In this document: piece by piece, positions 43,790-53,376 of the stretch
Position numbering within the stretch: position 1 is the first letter of the stretch
Layout of the letters: each line of letters starts with the position of its first letter
Source: Erysipelotrichaceae bacterium
GTDB lineage: Bacteria > Bacillota_I > Bacilli_A > Erysipelotrichales > Erysipelotrichaceae
Direction: 5' to 3'
NCBI GenBank assembly: GCA_017428765.1
Contig: JAFRQF010000011.1
Span: 1-64,000 of the forward strand
DNA length: 64,000 nt
Translations under genes and position numbers: made by a program
Notes under the pieces: generated by a model
Databases searched by the model: none
Told to the model about the DNA's origin: nothing
The model's input: the letters and a program-made list of their open reading frames with translations, nothing else

Positions 43790-44925
43790 AGATCCTCGTG
43801 GGACTTTCCGGCGGTGTCGACAGTGCCGTCGCCGCATATCTGTTAAAAGAAGCAGGGTTTGATGTGACCTGCTGTTTTATGCGTAACTGGGATTCCGCTC
43901 TCAATAACGATACCTTGGGAAACGATACTCTCAACAACGATATCTGTCCGCAGGAAGAAGATTACAACGATGCCAAGGCTGTTGCCGGCAAGCTCGGTTT
44001 GAAGCTCCTTCGTTCCGACTATATCGAAGAGTATTGGGATGCGGTATTCAAGAACTTTATCGAAGAATATGAAAGAGGAAGGACTCCGAATCCTGACATC
44101 CTGTGCAATAAATACATCAAGTTCGATCATTTCCTGCGTTTTGCGGAAAACAACGGTTTTGACAGGATTGCGACCGGCCATTACTTCAAGTCTGTCGAAA
44201 CGCATGACGGGATAAGGTATTACAAGGCGGCTGATCTGAATAAGGACCAGTCCTATTTCCTGGCGCAGGTCGATAAGGCGGCTTTGGACAAGAGCCTGTT
44301 CCCGCTTGGCGATATCGACAAAGGGGAAGTCAGAAGGATCGCGCATGAGCTCGATCTGCCGATCGCCGATAAGAAGGATTCCACCGGGATCTGTTTCATC
44401 GGGGAACGTAATTTCAGGCAGTTTCTGAAGAATTATATCCCGATGAAGAAGGGGAAGATCGTCGATATCGATACCCTTGAGACCGTCGGGGAGCATGAGG
44501 GAGTCTATTACTATACGATCGGCCAGAGGAAGGGCTTTGGCGTCGGCGGCAACCGCGGTCCGTATTACTGTGCGGGCAAAGACGTGAAAAACAATGTACT
44601 TTACCTTGCTTCCGTAAAGAATGAAGATTACCTGTATTCCGACAGCTGCTATGTCGATGAGATCAACTGGATCGCCGATCTGAAGGATGAAGATATCCAG
44701 TGCAAGTTCCGCTACCGTCAGCAGGATAACGAGGTACGGATCAAGAAAGTCTCGGATACGGCGGCATATCTCTGCTATCCGCAGAAGATCAAGGCAGTCA
44801 CACCCGGCCAGCAGGCGGTCTTCTACAAAGACGGTCAGCTGCTTGGCGGCGGTGTGATCGAGAAGACCTTCATCAATGATGAGGATCTCAATGAAAAACT
44901 GATGAGAAGGGTCAATGGACAATAA
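43783..44925 (+). CDS. mnmA: tRNA-specific 2-thiouridylase
   Basis: The 380-residue enzyme makes 2-thiouridine at the wobble position. Motifs: PP-loop LSGGVDSAVAA, GRTPNPDILCNKYIKF (first catalytic Cys), ATGHYFK, and STGICFIGERNF (second catalytic Cys). The segment MRNWDSALNNDTLGNDTLNND contains a short internal repeat; similar inserts occur in Mollicutes and their relatives. It overlaps spx upstream and recD2 downstream by 11 bases. Confidence 0.95.
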   Translation: MLKILVGLSGGVDSAVAAYLLKEAGFDVTCCFMRNWDSALNNDTLGNDTLNNDICPQEEDYNDAKAVAGKLGLKLLRSDYIEEYWDAVFKNFIEEYERGRTPNPDILCNKYIKFDHFLRFAENNGFDRIATGHYFKSVETHDGIRYYKAADLNKDQSYFLAQVDKAALDKSLFPLGDIDKGEVRRIAHELDLPIADKKDSTGICFIGERNFRQFLKNYIPMKKGKIVDIDTLETVGEHEGVYYYTIGQRKGFGVGGNRGPYYCAGKDVKNNVLYLASVKNEDYLYSDSCYVDEINWIADLKDEDIQCKFRYRQQDNEVRIKKVSDTAAYLCYPQKIKAVTPGQQAVFYKDGQLLGGGVIEKTFINDEDLNEKLMRRVNGQ

Positions 44926-47041
44926 CGAGACGATCGATATCATCGAAGGGGAATTTACCCGCACCATTTATAAGAGTGAGAACTATATGGTGTCCAGATT
45001 CAATACGAGCGAAGGGACCATCACTGTAACGGGCCCTTCTTTTGATTATGAAAAAGGGGAGCGCTATGTCCTGACCGGGACCTATGTCGAACATCCGCGC
45101 TACGGCTTTCAGTTTTCTCTGATCAGTGTCGAGAAGTACATCTCCACCAAAAAAGAGGAGATCATCTCCTATCTGAAAAGCTCTGCCTTCCCGGGCATCG
45201 GCAAGAAGGCGGCTGAGAAGATCTATGCGTATTTCGGAAATGAGACTTTGAAGATCCTGAAAGAGGAACCGATGCGCATCGCCGAAGTCGAACTCAGCGA
45301 AAGGCAGATTCTGTCCTTGCAGACGGGCTTTGAGGCGTTGGCCGATCCGCAGAACGAGATCATCCTGTATCTTGTCTCCGGCGGTTTCAATTCTTCCGAT
45401 GCACAGAAGATCTTTTCCCGTTTCAAGCTGTCGACGAAAGAAGTTGCGGAAGACAATCCGTTTCGTTTTTACAACGAGATCTACGGCATCGGTTTTGACA
45501 AGGTGAAGCGTTTTGCCTCATCATTAGAATTTTCCGATGCGGAAAACAAGTATCGGGAAGCCTGTCTGATCCATATGATCTTGGAATATACCTTCAATTC
45601 CGGAGATATCTATATCACGTATGAGAAGCTTCTGTCTTTGTTTGAATATTACGGAACGATCGATAATATCGATGAGATCATCGATCGCTGCATCGAAAAG
45701 AATTACCTGGTCCGTTTTGACGATAAGATCTATCTGTACAACGATTATTACGATGAAGTCTACATCTCCGATTTCATCAATCATTTTGACGGCGGACTGG
45801 AAGTTGAAGACGAAAGAGTTGAAGAAGATATCCGGATGCTGGAAGACAAACTGTCCATCAGCTATCACGAGATCCAGAAAGAAGCCATCTTCAGGTTTTT
45901 CTCCAACAGCATCTCGATCATCGTAGGCGGTCCCGGTACGGGCAAGACGACGATGATCAAAGCTCTCAGTGAGATCTTCAAACAGCTCTATCCGTTTGGA
46001 AACCTCATCGTGACGGCACCGACCGGCAGGGCAGCCAAGAGGATCAATGAGATCTGCGATGTCGAATCAAAGACCATCCATTCTCTTTTGAAATGGAACA
46101 AGGAAAACAATACATTCATATACAATGTCGAGAATCCTCTGATCTACGATACGCTGATCATCGATGAGTTTTCGATGGTCGATAATTCACTGTTCGCTTC
46201 CTTGCTGAAGGCATGCGGCAGGGTGAAGAAGATCTGCATCATCGGCGATAACAACCAGCTTCCTTCCATACGTCCGGGCAATCTGCTGAATGATCTGATC
46301 GATTCGGGAAAGATCCCGGTGACACTGCTGGAACATAACTACCGCCAGTCCAAGGGCAATGAGATCATCGCTCTGGCTGCTGATATACGAAACAACGATG
46401 TCGATCTGAAACGGTTTGAAAACGACATCACGTTCTTCGATATCCGACATGACCGCTTCGATCTGGTCTCTTTGATCAAGGAAGATATCAAAGAAGGATA
46501 TATGCTTGATGAGATACAGGTGCTGGCACCGATGTATAAGGGGGAGTGGGGCATCGATTCGCTCAACTATTCCCTGCAGGAGGCCTTCAATCCTAAGGAT
46601 CCTTACAAGAAGGAAAAGAAGTCGGGAAAATACATCTATCGGGAAAACGACAAGATCCTGCAGCTGAAAAACCGGCCGAATGATGATGTTTACAACGGTG
46701 ATATCGGAATTTTGGAAGATATTGATGACAAAGAGAAAAGTTTAATGGTAAACTACTCGGGGACGTATGTCTTCTATCCTTTTGAAGAGCTCGATGATAT
46801 CTCTCTGGCTTATGCGCTTTCGGTCCATAAGGCCCAGGGTTCGGAATATCAGGCAGTCTATTTTATCTTCAACAGGAACAACTATCACATGCTGAACAGG
46901 AACCTGATCTATACGGCGATCTCCAGGGCAAAGAAGAAACTGGTGATCATCGGTTCGCAGGAACTGTTGAAAGAGGGCCTTTACAGGCAGATGAAGAGAA
47001 GGAATACCACTCTTAAGGAGAAACTTACAAATGCAGAATGA
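44915..47041 (+). CDS. recD2: RecD2-type ATP-dependent DNA helicase
   Basis: The 708-residue SF1B helicase has an N-terminal OB-like/HhH region (FPGIGKKAAEKIY, YGIGFDKVKRFA), Walker A IVGGPGTGKTTMIKAL (near residue 335), Walker B LIIDEFSMVD, the SH3-like insert and motif VI SVHKAQGSEYQAVYF plus LIYTAISRAKK. RecD2 acts apart from RecBC in Bacillota, aiding replication fork and mismatch repair. It is somewhat shorter than B. subtilis YrrC. It overlaps the next gene by 11 bases. Confidence 0.93.
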   Translation: MDNNETIDIIEGEFTRTIYKSENYMVSRFNTSEGTITVTGPSFDYEKGERYVLTGTYVEHPRYGFQFSLISVEKYISTKKEEIISYLKSSAFPGIGKKAAEKIYAYFGNETLKILKEEPMRIAEVELSERQILSLQTGFEALADPQNEIILYLVSGGFNSSDAQKIFSRFKLSTKEVAEDNPFRFYNEIYGIGFDKVKRFASSLEFSDAENKYREACLIHMILEYTFNSGDIYITYEKLLSLFEYYGTIDNIDEIIDRCIEKNYLVRFDDKIYLYNDYYDEVYISDFINHFDGGLEVEDERVEEDIRMLEDKLSISYHEIQKEAIFRFFSNSISIIVGGPGTGKTTMIKALSEIFKQLYPFGNLIVTAPTGRAAKRINEICDVESKTIHSLLKWNKENNTFIYNVENPLIYDTLIIDEFSMVDNSLFASLLKACGRVKKICIIGDNNQLPSIRPGNLLNDLIDSGKIPVTLLEHNYRQSKGNEIIALAADIRNNDVDLKRFENDITFFDIRHDRFDLVSLIKEDIKEGYMLDEIQVLAPMYKGEWGIDSLNYSLQEAFNPKDPYKKEKKSGKYIYRENDKILQLKNRPNDDVYNGDIGILEDIDDKEKSLMVNYSGTYVFYPFEELDDISLAYALSVHKAQGSEYQAVYFIFNRNNYHMLNRNLIYTAISRAKKKLVIIGSQELLKEGLYRQMKRRNTTLKEKLTNAE

Positions 47042-47600
47042 AAAAACCAAAAAGATCGCAGCCCTGGGTATCCTGACGGCGATCGTCGTCGTATTGCAGC
47101 TTCTGGGATCGTTTATCCGTTTCGGTCAGTTTTCGATCTCGCTCGTGCTGATCCCGATCGTTGTCGGTGCGGCACTGTTCGGTCCGGCAGCCGGTGCGTG
47201 GCTGGGCTTCGTGTTTTCCGTGACCGTCTTAGCTTCCGGGGATGCGGCTCCGTTCCTGGCAGTCAGCGTCATCGGAACGGTTCTTACCGTTATCGGCAAA
47301 GGGACGATCGCAGGCCTTGTCAGCGGCATCGTCTATAAGTTCTTCCATGAAAAGCCGACTCTTGCCGCAGTTCTTTCAGCCATCGCATGTCCTGTATGCA
47401 ATACCGGGATCTTTCTGATCGGCTGCTTCTTATTCTTCATGCCGACCATCTCTGCCTGGGCGGAAGCGTTCGGCTTTGCCTCAACAGGAGCCTATATCCT
47501 GCTGGGACTGGTCGGAGGAAACTTCTTATTTGAAGTTCTGACCAATGTCATCCTTTCACCCGTCATCGTACGCGTGATCTCGATGGGTAGAAACCAATAA
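47031..47600 (+). CDS. ECF transporter S component (substrate unknown)
   Basis: The 189-residue membrane protein has about six hydrophobic segments and the S-component N-terminus KIAALGILTAIVVVLQLL, which includes the AxxxA-type face for docking the T component. It resembles the ECF S-component group with loops GPAAGAWLGF and GLVGGNFLFEVLTN seen in pantothenate- and other vitamin-type subunits. No ATPase or T gene is adjacent, so it would share a global ECF module. The vitamin is not identifiable by eye. Confidence 0.8.
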   Translation: MQNEKTKKIAALGILTAIVVVLQLLGSFIRFGQFSISLVLIPIVVGAALFGPAAGAWLGFVFSVTVLASGDAAPFLAVSVIGTVLTVIGKGTIAGLVSGIVYKFFHEKPTLAAVLSAIACPVCNTGIFLIGCFLFFMPTISAWAEAFGFASTGAYILLGLVGGNFLFEVLTNVILSPVIVRVISMGRNQ

Positions 47601-47617
47601 TTGTGTTACTATATTGA

Positions 47618-47820
47618 AAGAAGATAAGTAATACGTCTTTCGCTTTGAAGAGAGTATCTGGCCGGTGCAAAGATATATCGAATGCGTATGAAGCTACTTC
47701 TTACATTCGGGGTAATGCCCGACGTGTTCCGCGTTAAGGATACAAGGGCAAATAGAAATATTTGAACTAAGGTGGTACCGCGTTTTACGACGTCCTTAGA
47801 CAGGACGTTTTCTTATTTTT
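47618..47820 (+). ncRNA. T-box riboswitch leader of alaS
   Basis: The T-box AAGGTGGTACCGCG is at 47769-47782. The antiterminator pairs CTAAGG (47767-47772) with CCTTAG (47794-47799). The terminator is a separate hairpin, ACGTCCT (47790-47796) with AGGACGT (47802-47808), followed by TTTTCTTATTTTT. It therefore captures the antiterminator's 3' arm, whereas the valS, thrS and trpS terminators use the T-box arm. The specifier candidate is GCT (47693-47695, Ala). TCCGCGTTAAGGA is the shared F-box-like block. A TATATT at 47610-47615 may be the -10. Confidence 0.9.
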
Positions 47821-47831
47821 CGGAGGTAAAC

Positions 47832-50447
47832 ATGAACTATTTAACAGGCAATCAGGTCAGACAGAAATTTTTGGACTTCTTCGTATCCAAGGGCCACATG
47901 ATCGAACCGGGCGTTTCTCTTGTTCCGGTCAACGATCCGACTCTGCTTTGGATCAATGCGGGCGTTTCCGGCCTCAAGAAGTACTTTGACGGCAGAGAAA
48001 AACCAAGATGCAACCGCATCACCAATGCGCAGAAGTGCATCCGTACCAACGACATCGAAAACGTCGGCAAGACGGCCAGACATCATACGTTCTTTGAGAT
48101 GCTTGGCAACTTCTCGATCGGCGATTATTTCAAGGAAGACGCCATCAAGTGGGCGTGGGAATTTCTGACTTCTCCGGAATGGATCGGTTTTGACAAGTCC
48201 AGGATGTATGTTACGATCTACCCTGATGACACCCAGGCTTATGAGATCTGGACCAAGCAGACCGACATCGATCCGAGCCACATCCGCAAGACGGCGGACA
48301 ACTTCTGGGAGATCGGTGAAGGCCCGGGCGGACCGGACTCCGAGATCTTCTATGACCGCGGTGAGAAATATGATCCGCAGGGTCTTGGCGACAAACTGTT
48401 CTTCGAAGATATCGAAAACGACAGATACATCGAAGTCTGGAACGTCGTCTTCTCTCAATACAACTGCAAGCCCGACGAGATGCCAAGAAGCCAGTATCAG
48501 GAACTTCCGCAGAAGAACATCGATACCGGCATGGGTCTTGAAAGACTGACGGCTCTGATTCAGGATGGTGAGACCAACTTCGATACCGACCTGTTCCTGC
48601 CGTATATCAAAGAAACGGAAAAATATGCCAAGAAGCCTTACAGTGAGGACAAGATGGCATATCGCGTCATCGCGGACCACATCCGTACCTGTGTCTTTGC
48701 CTTATCGGATGGTGCATCCTTCTCCAATGAAGGAAGAGGCTATGTCTTAAGACGAGTCCTGAGAAGAGCGATGCGCTATGGAAGAAACATCGGCATCGAC
48801 AAACCGTTCTTATATGAACTGGTGGATGTCGTATGTGAGAATATGAAGGACTTCTATCCGTATCTGATGGATAAGAAGGAATTCGTGAAAAAGCTCATTT
48901 TAAAGGAAGAACAGTCTTTCCTTATGACATTAGCCAATGGTGAGAAACTGCTCGCAGAAGAGCTGAAAAAGGCCACAGACGGCGTTTTGAGCGGTGAAGT
49001 CATCTTCAAGCTCTATGATACCTACGGATTCCCGAAAGAAATGACGATCGAATCCGCGGAAGACAAGGGACTCAAATGCGATATCGAAGGATTCAATGCC
49101 TGCATGCAGAAACAGCGTGAGATGGCAAGGAACGCCAGAGACGTCGAAGATTCCATGCACGGGCAGTCCGAAGACCTTCTTGAGTTCAAGGCACCGTTCG
49201 TATTTACAGGCTATGAATTGCTGGAAGATGAAGCGACTGTTACCGGTACGTTTGTTTCCGGCAAAGCTGTCGATGTGATCGATTCGCAAGGTGAGATCGC
49301 CCTGGATCATTCCTGCTTCTATGCGGAATCCGGCGGTCAGATCGCTGACGAAGGTGATATCTGGGGCGAGGGCTTCAAGGCACATGTCACGGATGTCAAG
49401 AAAGCGCCGAACGGCCAGTTCTTACATCATGTCGAAGTCAAGGAAGGAAGCGTAAAGATCGGCGATACGCTCAAACTTAAGATCAATGCGCAGGATCGCC
49501 AGAAGATCAAGGCCAACCACTCCAGCGTCCACCTCTTACAGGCGGCGCTCATCAAGGTCCTTGGTTCCCATATCGCGCAAGCCGGTTCCTATGTCTGCAA
49601 AGACTATGCGAGATTCGACTTCTCACACTATGAGAAAGTTTCCAGAGAACAGCTCAATGAAGTGGAGGCTCTCGTCAATTCCTATATCGCAGCCGGTCTT
49701 GATATCACGACTGAGGTTATGTCGATCGAGGAAGCGAAGAATACCGGTGCGATCGCACTGTTCGATGAGAAGTACGGCGATAAGGTAAGAGTCGTTTCAA
49801 TGGGTGATGTCTCCAAGGAGTTCTGCGGCGGTACGCATGCCTCCAACACGGCGGAACTGGGCGTCTTCAAGATCAACTATGAAGAATCTATCGGTTCCGG
49901 TATCCGCAGGATCGAATGCTGCACCAAACAGAAAGCATACGAAGCCTTCAAGGATTATGAAGCACGTCTTTATCAGATCATGGACGAACTCAAACTGAAG
50001 AACTTCGATATGATCTTCGACCGCATCGTCGCTTTGAAAAACGACAATGCCAAGCTGCAGTCCGAGCTCAAGACCATCAAGGAAAAGCTGATGAACGAAG
50101 AAGCCAACTCCCTGGTCAGCAAGGCAAAGGACAACGGCAGGTTCAAATACATCCTTCTGTCTCTGGATTCTTATTCCGGAAACCTCAAGGATTATGCCAA
50201 TGGCATCAAGAACAAGATCGACGGCGGATTCGTCTTCATCGTCAACAGCAACGGCGAGAGACTTTCCATGGTCGCAGCGGCCGGTGACAAAGTCATCAAG
50301 GAAGGCATCAAGTGCGGCGAAGTCATTTCCAAAGCCTGTGCACTGGCTAACGGAAAGGGCGGCGGCAGACCTGATCTGGCTCAGGGCGGCGGCAGCAATG
50401 CGGACCCGGATATGATCATTTCGCAAGTCGAAAATATGCTTTCTTAA
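47832..50447 (+). CDS. alaS: Alanyl-tRNA synthetase
   Basis: The 871-residue class II enzyme has the aminoacylation core (FLDFFVSKGHMIEPGVSLVP, RHHTFFEMLGNFSIGDYF), the editing domain with zinc ligands (ANHSSVHLLQAAL and CGGTHASNTAELG) and a C-terminal C-Ala domain with GGGRPDLAQGGG. GGAGG precedes the ATG at 47832. It is governed by the T-box leader and followed by ireB, as in most Bacillota. Confidence 0.96.
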   Translation: MNYLTGNQVRQKFLDFFVSKGHMIEPGVSLVPVNDPTLLWINAGVSGLKKYFDGREKPRCNRITNAQKCIRTNDIENVGKTARHHTFFEMLGNFSIGDYFKEDAIKWAWEFLTSPEWIGFDKSRMYVTIYPDDTQAYEIWTKQTDIDPSHIRKTADNFWEIGEGPGGPDSEIFYDRGEKYDPQGLGDKLFFEDIENDRYIEVWNVVFSQYNCKPDEMPRSQYQELPQKNIDTGMGLERLTALIQDGETNFDTDLFLPYIKETEKYAKKPYSEDKMAYRVIADHIRTCVFALSDGASFSNEGRGYVLRRVLRRAMRYGRNIGIDKPFLYELVDVVCENMKDFYPYLMDKKEFVKKLILKEEQSFLMTLANGEKLLAEELKKATDGVLSGEVIFKLYDTYGFPKEMTIESAEDKGLKCDIEGFNACMQKQREMARNARDVEDSMHGQSEDLLEFKAPFVFTGYELLEDEATVTGTFVSGKAVDVIDSQGEIALDHSCFYAESGGQIADEGDIWGEGFKAHVTDVKKAPNGQFLHHVEVKEGSVKIGDTLKLKINAQDRQKIKANHSSVHLLQAALIKVLGSHIAQAGSYVCKDYARFDFSHYEKVSREQLNEVEALVNSYIAAGLDITTEVMSIEEAKNTGAIALFDEKYGDKVRVVSMGDVSKEFCGGTHASNTAELGVFKINYEESIGSGIRRIECCTKQKAYEAFKDYEARLYQIMDELKLKNFDMIFDRIVALKNDNAKLQSELKTIKEKLMNEEANSLVSKAKDNGRFKYILLSLDSYSGNLKDYANGIKNKIDGGFVFIVNSNGERLSMVAAAGDKVIKEGIKCGEVISKACALANGKGGGRPDLAQGGGSNADPDMIISQVENMLS

Positions 50448-50487
50448 GTACCAGATAGTGTATAATGAAGTGAGGGAGGTGTTGGAT

Positions 50488-50745
50488 ATGGCTTCAAACA
50501 ATTCCAGAACGATGCTTTTTACTTCTGAAGAGATTAAAAGAGAAAATATGAAACAGCTTCTCAAGGAAGTCTCGCAGGCTCTTGAGGAAAGAGGGTATAA
50601 CGCGGTCAATCAGATCTCCGGTTATCTCATCAGCAATGATCCTGCCTATATCTCATCTCACAAAAATGCCCGCAATAATATCCAGCAGGTCGAACGATAC
50701 GAGATCATCGAAGAGCTTGTAAGATATTATCTTGAAAGCAAATAA
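50488..50745 (+). CDS. ireB: IreB family regulatory protein (DUF965)
   Basis: The 85-residue protein matches IreB/YrzL: TMLFTSEEIKRENMKQLLKEVSQALEERGYN, NQISGYLISNDPAYISSHKNAR and ELVRYYLESK. In Enterococcus IreB is phosphorylated by the kinase IreK and affects cephalosporin resistance. The ATG at 50488 follows GGGAGGT; a TATAAT at 50461-50466 suggests its own promoter in addition to alaS read-through. A hairpin follows where ruvX would normally sit. Confidence 0.92.
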   Translation: MASNNSRTMLFTSEEIKRENMKQLLKEVSQALEERGYNAVNQISGYLISNDPAYISSHKNARNNIQQVERYEIIEELVRYYLESK

Positions 50746-50787
50746 GAATGAACTTCGAACAGATCTCTATGTAAAACAATAAATAGT

Positions 50788-50814
50788 ACTCTCCGCTTGC
50801 CGGAGAGTCTATTT
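50788..50814 (+). terminator. Hairpin terminator after ireB
   Basis: ACTCTCCG (50788-50795), loop CTTGC, CGGAGAGT (50801-50808), then CTATTTCGTT. The U-tract is weak, so partial read-through to yrzB is likely. The surrounding 100 bases hold no other gene. Confidence 0.65.
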
Positions 50815-50846
50815 CGTTAAAGAATAAGATTTAGAAAGATCCTTAT

Positions 50847-51080
50847 ATGAAAGAAAATTCTATTTTTATCACAGATGATGACGGCAAAGAAGTCGAAATG
50901 AAGATCTATCTGACCTTCGATGCTAACGAAAAACAATATGTCGTCGTATACGAAGAGGGGAACGAAGATGAACTCTATGCCCTGACGTACGATGAACAGG
51001 CCAATCTGTATCCGGTAGATGATCCGGAAGAACTGGCTATGGTGGAAGAGGTCATAGGGGCTTATGAAGAAGAAAAGTAA
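50847..51080 (+). CDS. yrzB: DUF1292 family protein (YrzB-like)
   Basis: The 77-residue, very acidic protein matches DUF1292: IFITDDDGKEVEMKIYLTFDANEKQYVVVYEE and a C-terminal block with EELAMVEEVIGAYEEE. Function unknown. It sits between ireB and mltG as in B. subtilis, but ruvX, which normally lies before it, is missing. It overlaps mltG by 17 bases. Confidence 0.88.
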   Translation: MKENSIFITDDDGKEVEMKIYLTFDANEKQYVVVYEEGNEDELYALTYDEQANLYPVDDPEELAMVEEVIGAYEEEK

Positions 51081-52209
51081 GATCCTGATCGCCATTTTTT
51101 CCGTCTTGTTTCTGATCCTGGCTCTCATATTCGGGATCATTTTCTATGTCCGTTCCTCTTTGAAACTGACCGATAAGTTCCTCAACGGAGAGATCTGCGA
51201 AAACGGACAGGCACCATGCGATTTCACGGTCTTCATCGTCGATGAAGGTGCTTATGGCAAATCCACTCTCGACAAGCTTGAGACCGAAGGCATCATCAGG
51301 AATTCCGATATGGTCTACTACTACAACCGTATCTTTACAGGTTATTCTTTTGCGGCCGGTTACTTTGAACTGCCGCATGAAGTGGATGACGGAAACGGCG
51401 GAAAGCGCAAGATCACGCTCGATGAGCTTATGGCATATCTGGCCGATCCGGCAAATGCCCACCAGGATACGGTGACGCTGACCTTCGATGAAGGTGACTT
51501 CATCCGCTCCTACGCAAAGATATTGGGCGAGAACACGACCGTTTCCGAAGAAGAACTGCTGGCATACTGGAACGATGAATCCGTCATCCGTTCCTATATG
51601 GCGGAATATCCGTTCCTTACGGAAGATATCTTCGATAAAGATGTCAAATATTATCTGGAAGGCTATCTTTTCCCGGATACCTATGAATTCTTTGAATTCA
51701 CCAATCCGGATGAGATCACCAGAAGGTTCTTAGACAGGACCCTTGATGTGTACAACCGTCATATCGACGAGTTCAATGCCTCGGAATTCTCGATCCATGA
51801 AGTCTTCACACTGGCATCCATCGTGCAATGGGAATCCGGCGATCCGGAAGATTCCAAGCTGATCGCGGGTGTCTTCGTCACAAGACTCAAAGCTCCGGAG
51901 ATCCTGGGATCGACCGTCACGGCATGTTATGCCTTCGATCTGAGCAAGGAAGAATGCTACAACGTCGGTGATACCTTGGACTACACATGGCGTCCTGATC
52001 CATACAACACCTATACCGTCCAGGGCTTCCCGCCGGGACCTGTCTGCTGTCCGAATGAAACGGTCATCAATGCCGCTTTGCATCCGGATACCAGTGAAGG
52101 TTATTTCTTCTTCTCTGCCGATATGTGCAACGGCGGTACCGTCTTTGCCAGAACGGAAGCGGAACACGAATACAACATCCAGCATTACTACCTGGCATGT
52201 GATTATTGA
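51064..52209 (+). CDS. mltG: Endolytic murein transglycosylase MltG
   Basis: The 381-residue protein has an N-terminal signal anchor (ILIAIFSVLFLILALIFGIIFY), a LysM-like segment and the YceG/MltG catalytic domain: FPDTYEF, LASIVQWESGD with the catalytic Glu, VFVTRLKAPEILGSTVT and PGPVCCPNETVINAALHP. The usual IVEKE reads IVQWE and QSDPTV reads GSTVT, so it is a divergent member. It cuts nascent glycan strands at the membrane. It starts inside yrzB. Confidence 0.9.
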   Translation: MKKKSKILIAIFSVLFLILALIFGIIFYVRSSLKLTDKFLNGEICENGQAPCDFTVFIVDEGAYGKSTLDKLETEGIIRNSDMVYYYNRIFTGYSFAAGYFELPHEVDDGNGGKRKITLDELMAYLADPANAHQDTVTLTFDEGDFIRSYAKILGENTTVSEEELLAYWNDESVIRSYMAEYPFLTEDIFDKDVKYYLEGYLFPDTYEFFEFTNPDEITRRFLDRTLDVYNRHIDEFNASEFSIHEVFTLASIVQWESGDPEDSKLIAGVFVTRLKAPEILGSTVTACYAFDLSKEECYNVGDTLDYTWRPDPYNTYTVQGFPPGPVCCPNETVINAALHPDTSEGYFFFSADMCNGGTVFARTEAEHEYNIQHYYLACDY

Positions 52210-52225
52210 TAAAGGAGCTTAGTAT

Positions 52226-52873
52226 ATGTCCAGAAACAAACCTGTCGTCATCGGCATTGCCGGAGGGACCTGTTCGGGAAAATCATCGATCGCAGGTATC
52301 CTTATCGATGAATTCCGTTACACCAATTCGATCAATATCATCAGAGAGGATGACTACTACAAGGATCAGTCCCATCTTCCGATGGAAGAAAGGGCCAAGA
52401 CCAACTATGACCATCCGCTCGCTTTCGATTTCGATCTGATGACCGATCACATACAGCGTCTGATCGCCGGTGAAACGATCGAAAAGCCGACCTATGATTA
52501 TACGGTCCACAACCGTTCCGATGTCACGGAGATCGTCCATCCGAGTGACGTCATCATCATCGAAGGACTTTTCGCTTTATACAGGGATGAGATCAGAAAG
52601 CTCGAAGACATCAAGATCTTCGTCGATACGCCTGCCGACATCCGTTTCATACGCCGTCTGAAAAGAGACGTCAAGGAACGTGCCAGAACGATCGAATCGA
52701 TCACCGAACAGTATCTCAATACCGTAAAGCCGATGCATGATCAGTTTCTGGAACCTACGAAACAATATGCGGATATCATCATTCCGCAAGGCAAATCCAA
52801 CACGGTCGCGATCGACCTGCTGAAGGTGAAAATCAATAGTATACTGAATGAGAAAAATGATATAATGCTCTAG
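52226..52873 (+). CDS. udk: Uridine kinase
   Basis: The 215-residue P-loop kinase has GIAGGTCSGKSSIAG, the DDYYKDQSHLPMEERAKTNYDHP substrate segment, IIIEGLFALY (Walker B-like) and RFIRRLKRDVKERART lid. It phosphorylates uridine and cytidine for salvage. udk-greA adjacency is conserved in Bacillota. A good ribosome-binding site (AAAGGAG) lies before the ATG. Confidence 0.94.
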   Translation: MSRNKPVVIGIAGGTCSGKSSIAGILIDEFRYTNSINIIREDDYYKDQSHLPMEERAKTNYDHPLAFDFDLMTDHIQRLIAGETIEKPTYDYTVHNRSDVTEIVHPSDVIIIEGLFALYRDEIRKLEDIKIFVDTPADIRFIRRLKRDVKERARTIESITEQYLNTVKPMHDQFLEPTKQYADIIIPQGKSNTVAIDLLKVKINSILNEKNDIML

Positions 52874-52886
52874 ACTGGAGGGTACA

Positions 52887-53351
52887 ATGGAAGAAAAATT
52901 TTATGTGACCGAAGAAGGTCTGAATGACCTTAAAAATGAGTTAAGCACTCTGATACATGTAACAAGAGAAGAAGTCATCGAAGAACTCAAGGCTGCCAGA
53001 GCACAGGGCGACCTTTCCGAAAACGCCGATTACGATGCAGCCAGAGATCATCAGGCAAAAGTCGAAGCCAGGATCAAGGAACTGGAACACCAGATCAAGA
53101 ATGCCGAAGTCATCACCGAGACCAAGAAGACGAATTTCGTCAGGATCGGTTCGACTGTCGATCTTCTGGAAATGGATACCAACAACAAGCTGACCTACAA
53201 GATCGTCGGTTCCGTTGAAGCAGACCCGCTCAACGGCTTGCTGTCAAACGTCACACCGTTGGCGGAAGCCATCCTTGACCAGCGTGTCAATGATGTCGTC
53301 ACCGTCAAGGTCGAAGTGCCTTACGATGTAAAAATCTTAAAGATCTATTAG
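52887..53351 (+). CDS. greA: Transcription elongation factor GreA
   Basis: The 154-residue protein has the N-terminal coiled coil (EELKAARAQGDLSENADYDAARD with tip acidic residues) and the C-terminal FKBP-like domain. It rescues backtracked RNA polymerase by stimulating transcript cleavage. GGAGGG precedes the ATG. A terminator follows, and its stop codon lies in a 33-base repeat found again at 54007. Confidence 0.94.
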   Translation: MEEKFYVTEEGLNDLKNELSTLIHVTREEVIEELKAARAQGDLSENADYDAARDHQAKVEARIKELEHQIKNAEVITETKKTNFVRIGSTVDLLEMDTNNKLTYKIVGSVEADPLNGLLSNVTPLAEAILDQRVNDVVTVKVEVPYDVKILKIY

Positions 53352-53374
53352 GAATCGGCCATATTTTTTACGAA
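53342..53374 (+). repeat. Copy A of a 33-base repeat, spanning the greA stop
   Basis: This copy matches the one at 54007-54039 at 27 of 33 positions, both starting GATC, running through the stop codon TAGGAAT and ending TTTTTTACGAA. Each copy stands at the 3' end of one gene and upstream of a surface-protein gene. Confidence 0.6.
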
Positions 53375-53376
53375 TA

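Noticed and set aside
43890..43960. Tandem NNDTLGNDTLNND segment in MnmA as an unusual insertion
   Set aside because: Comparable inserts are typical of MnmA from Mollicutes and related Bacillota, so it serves as a lineage marker only.
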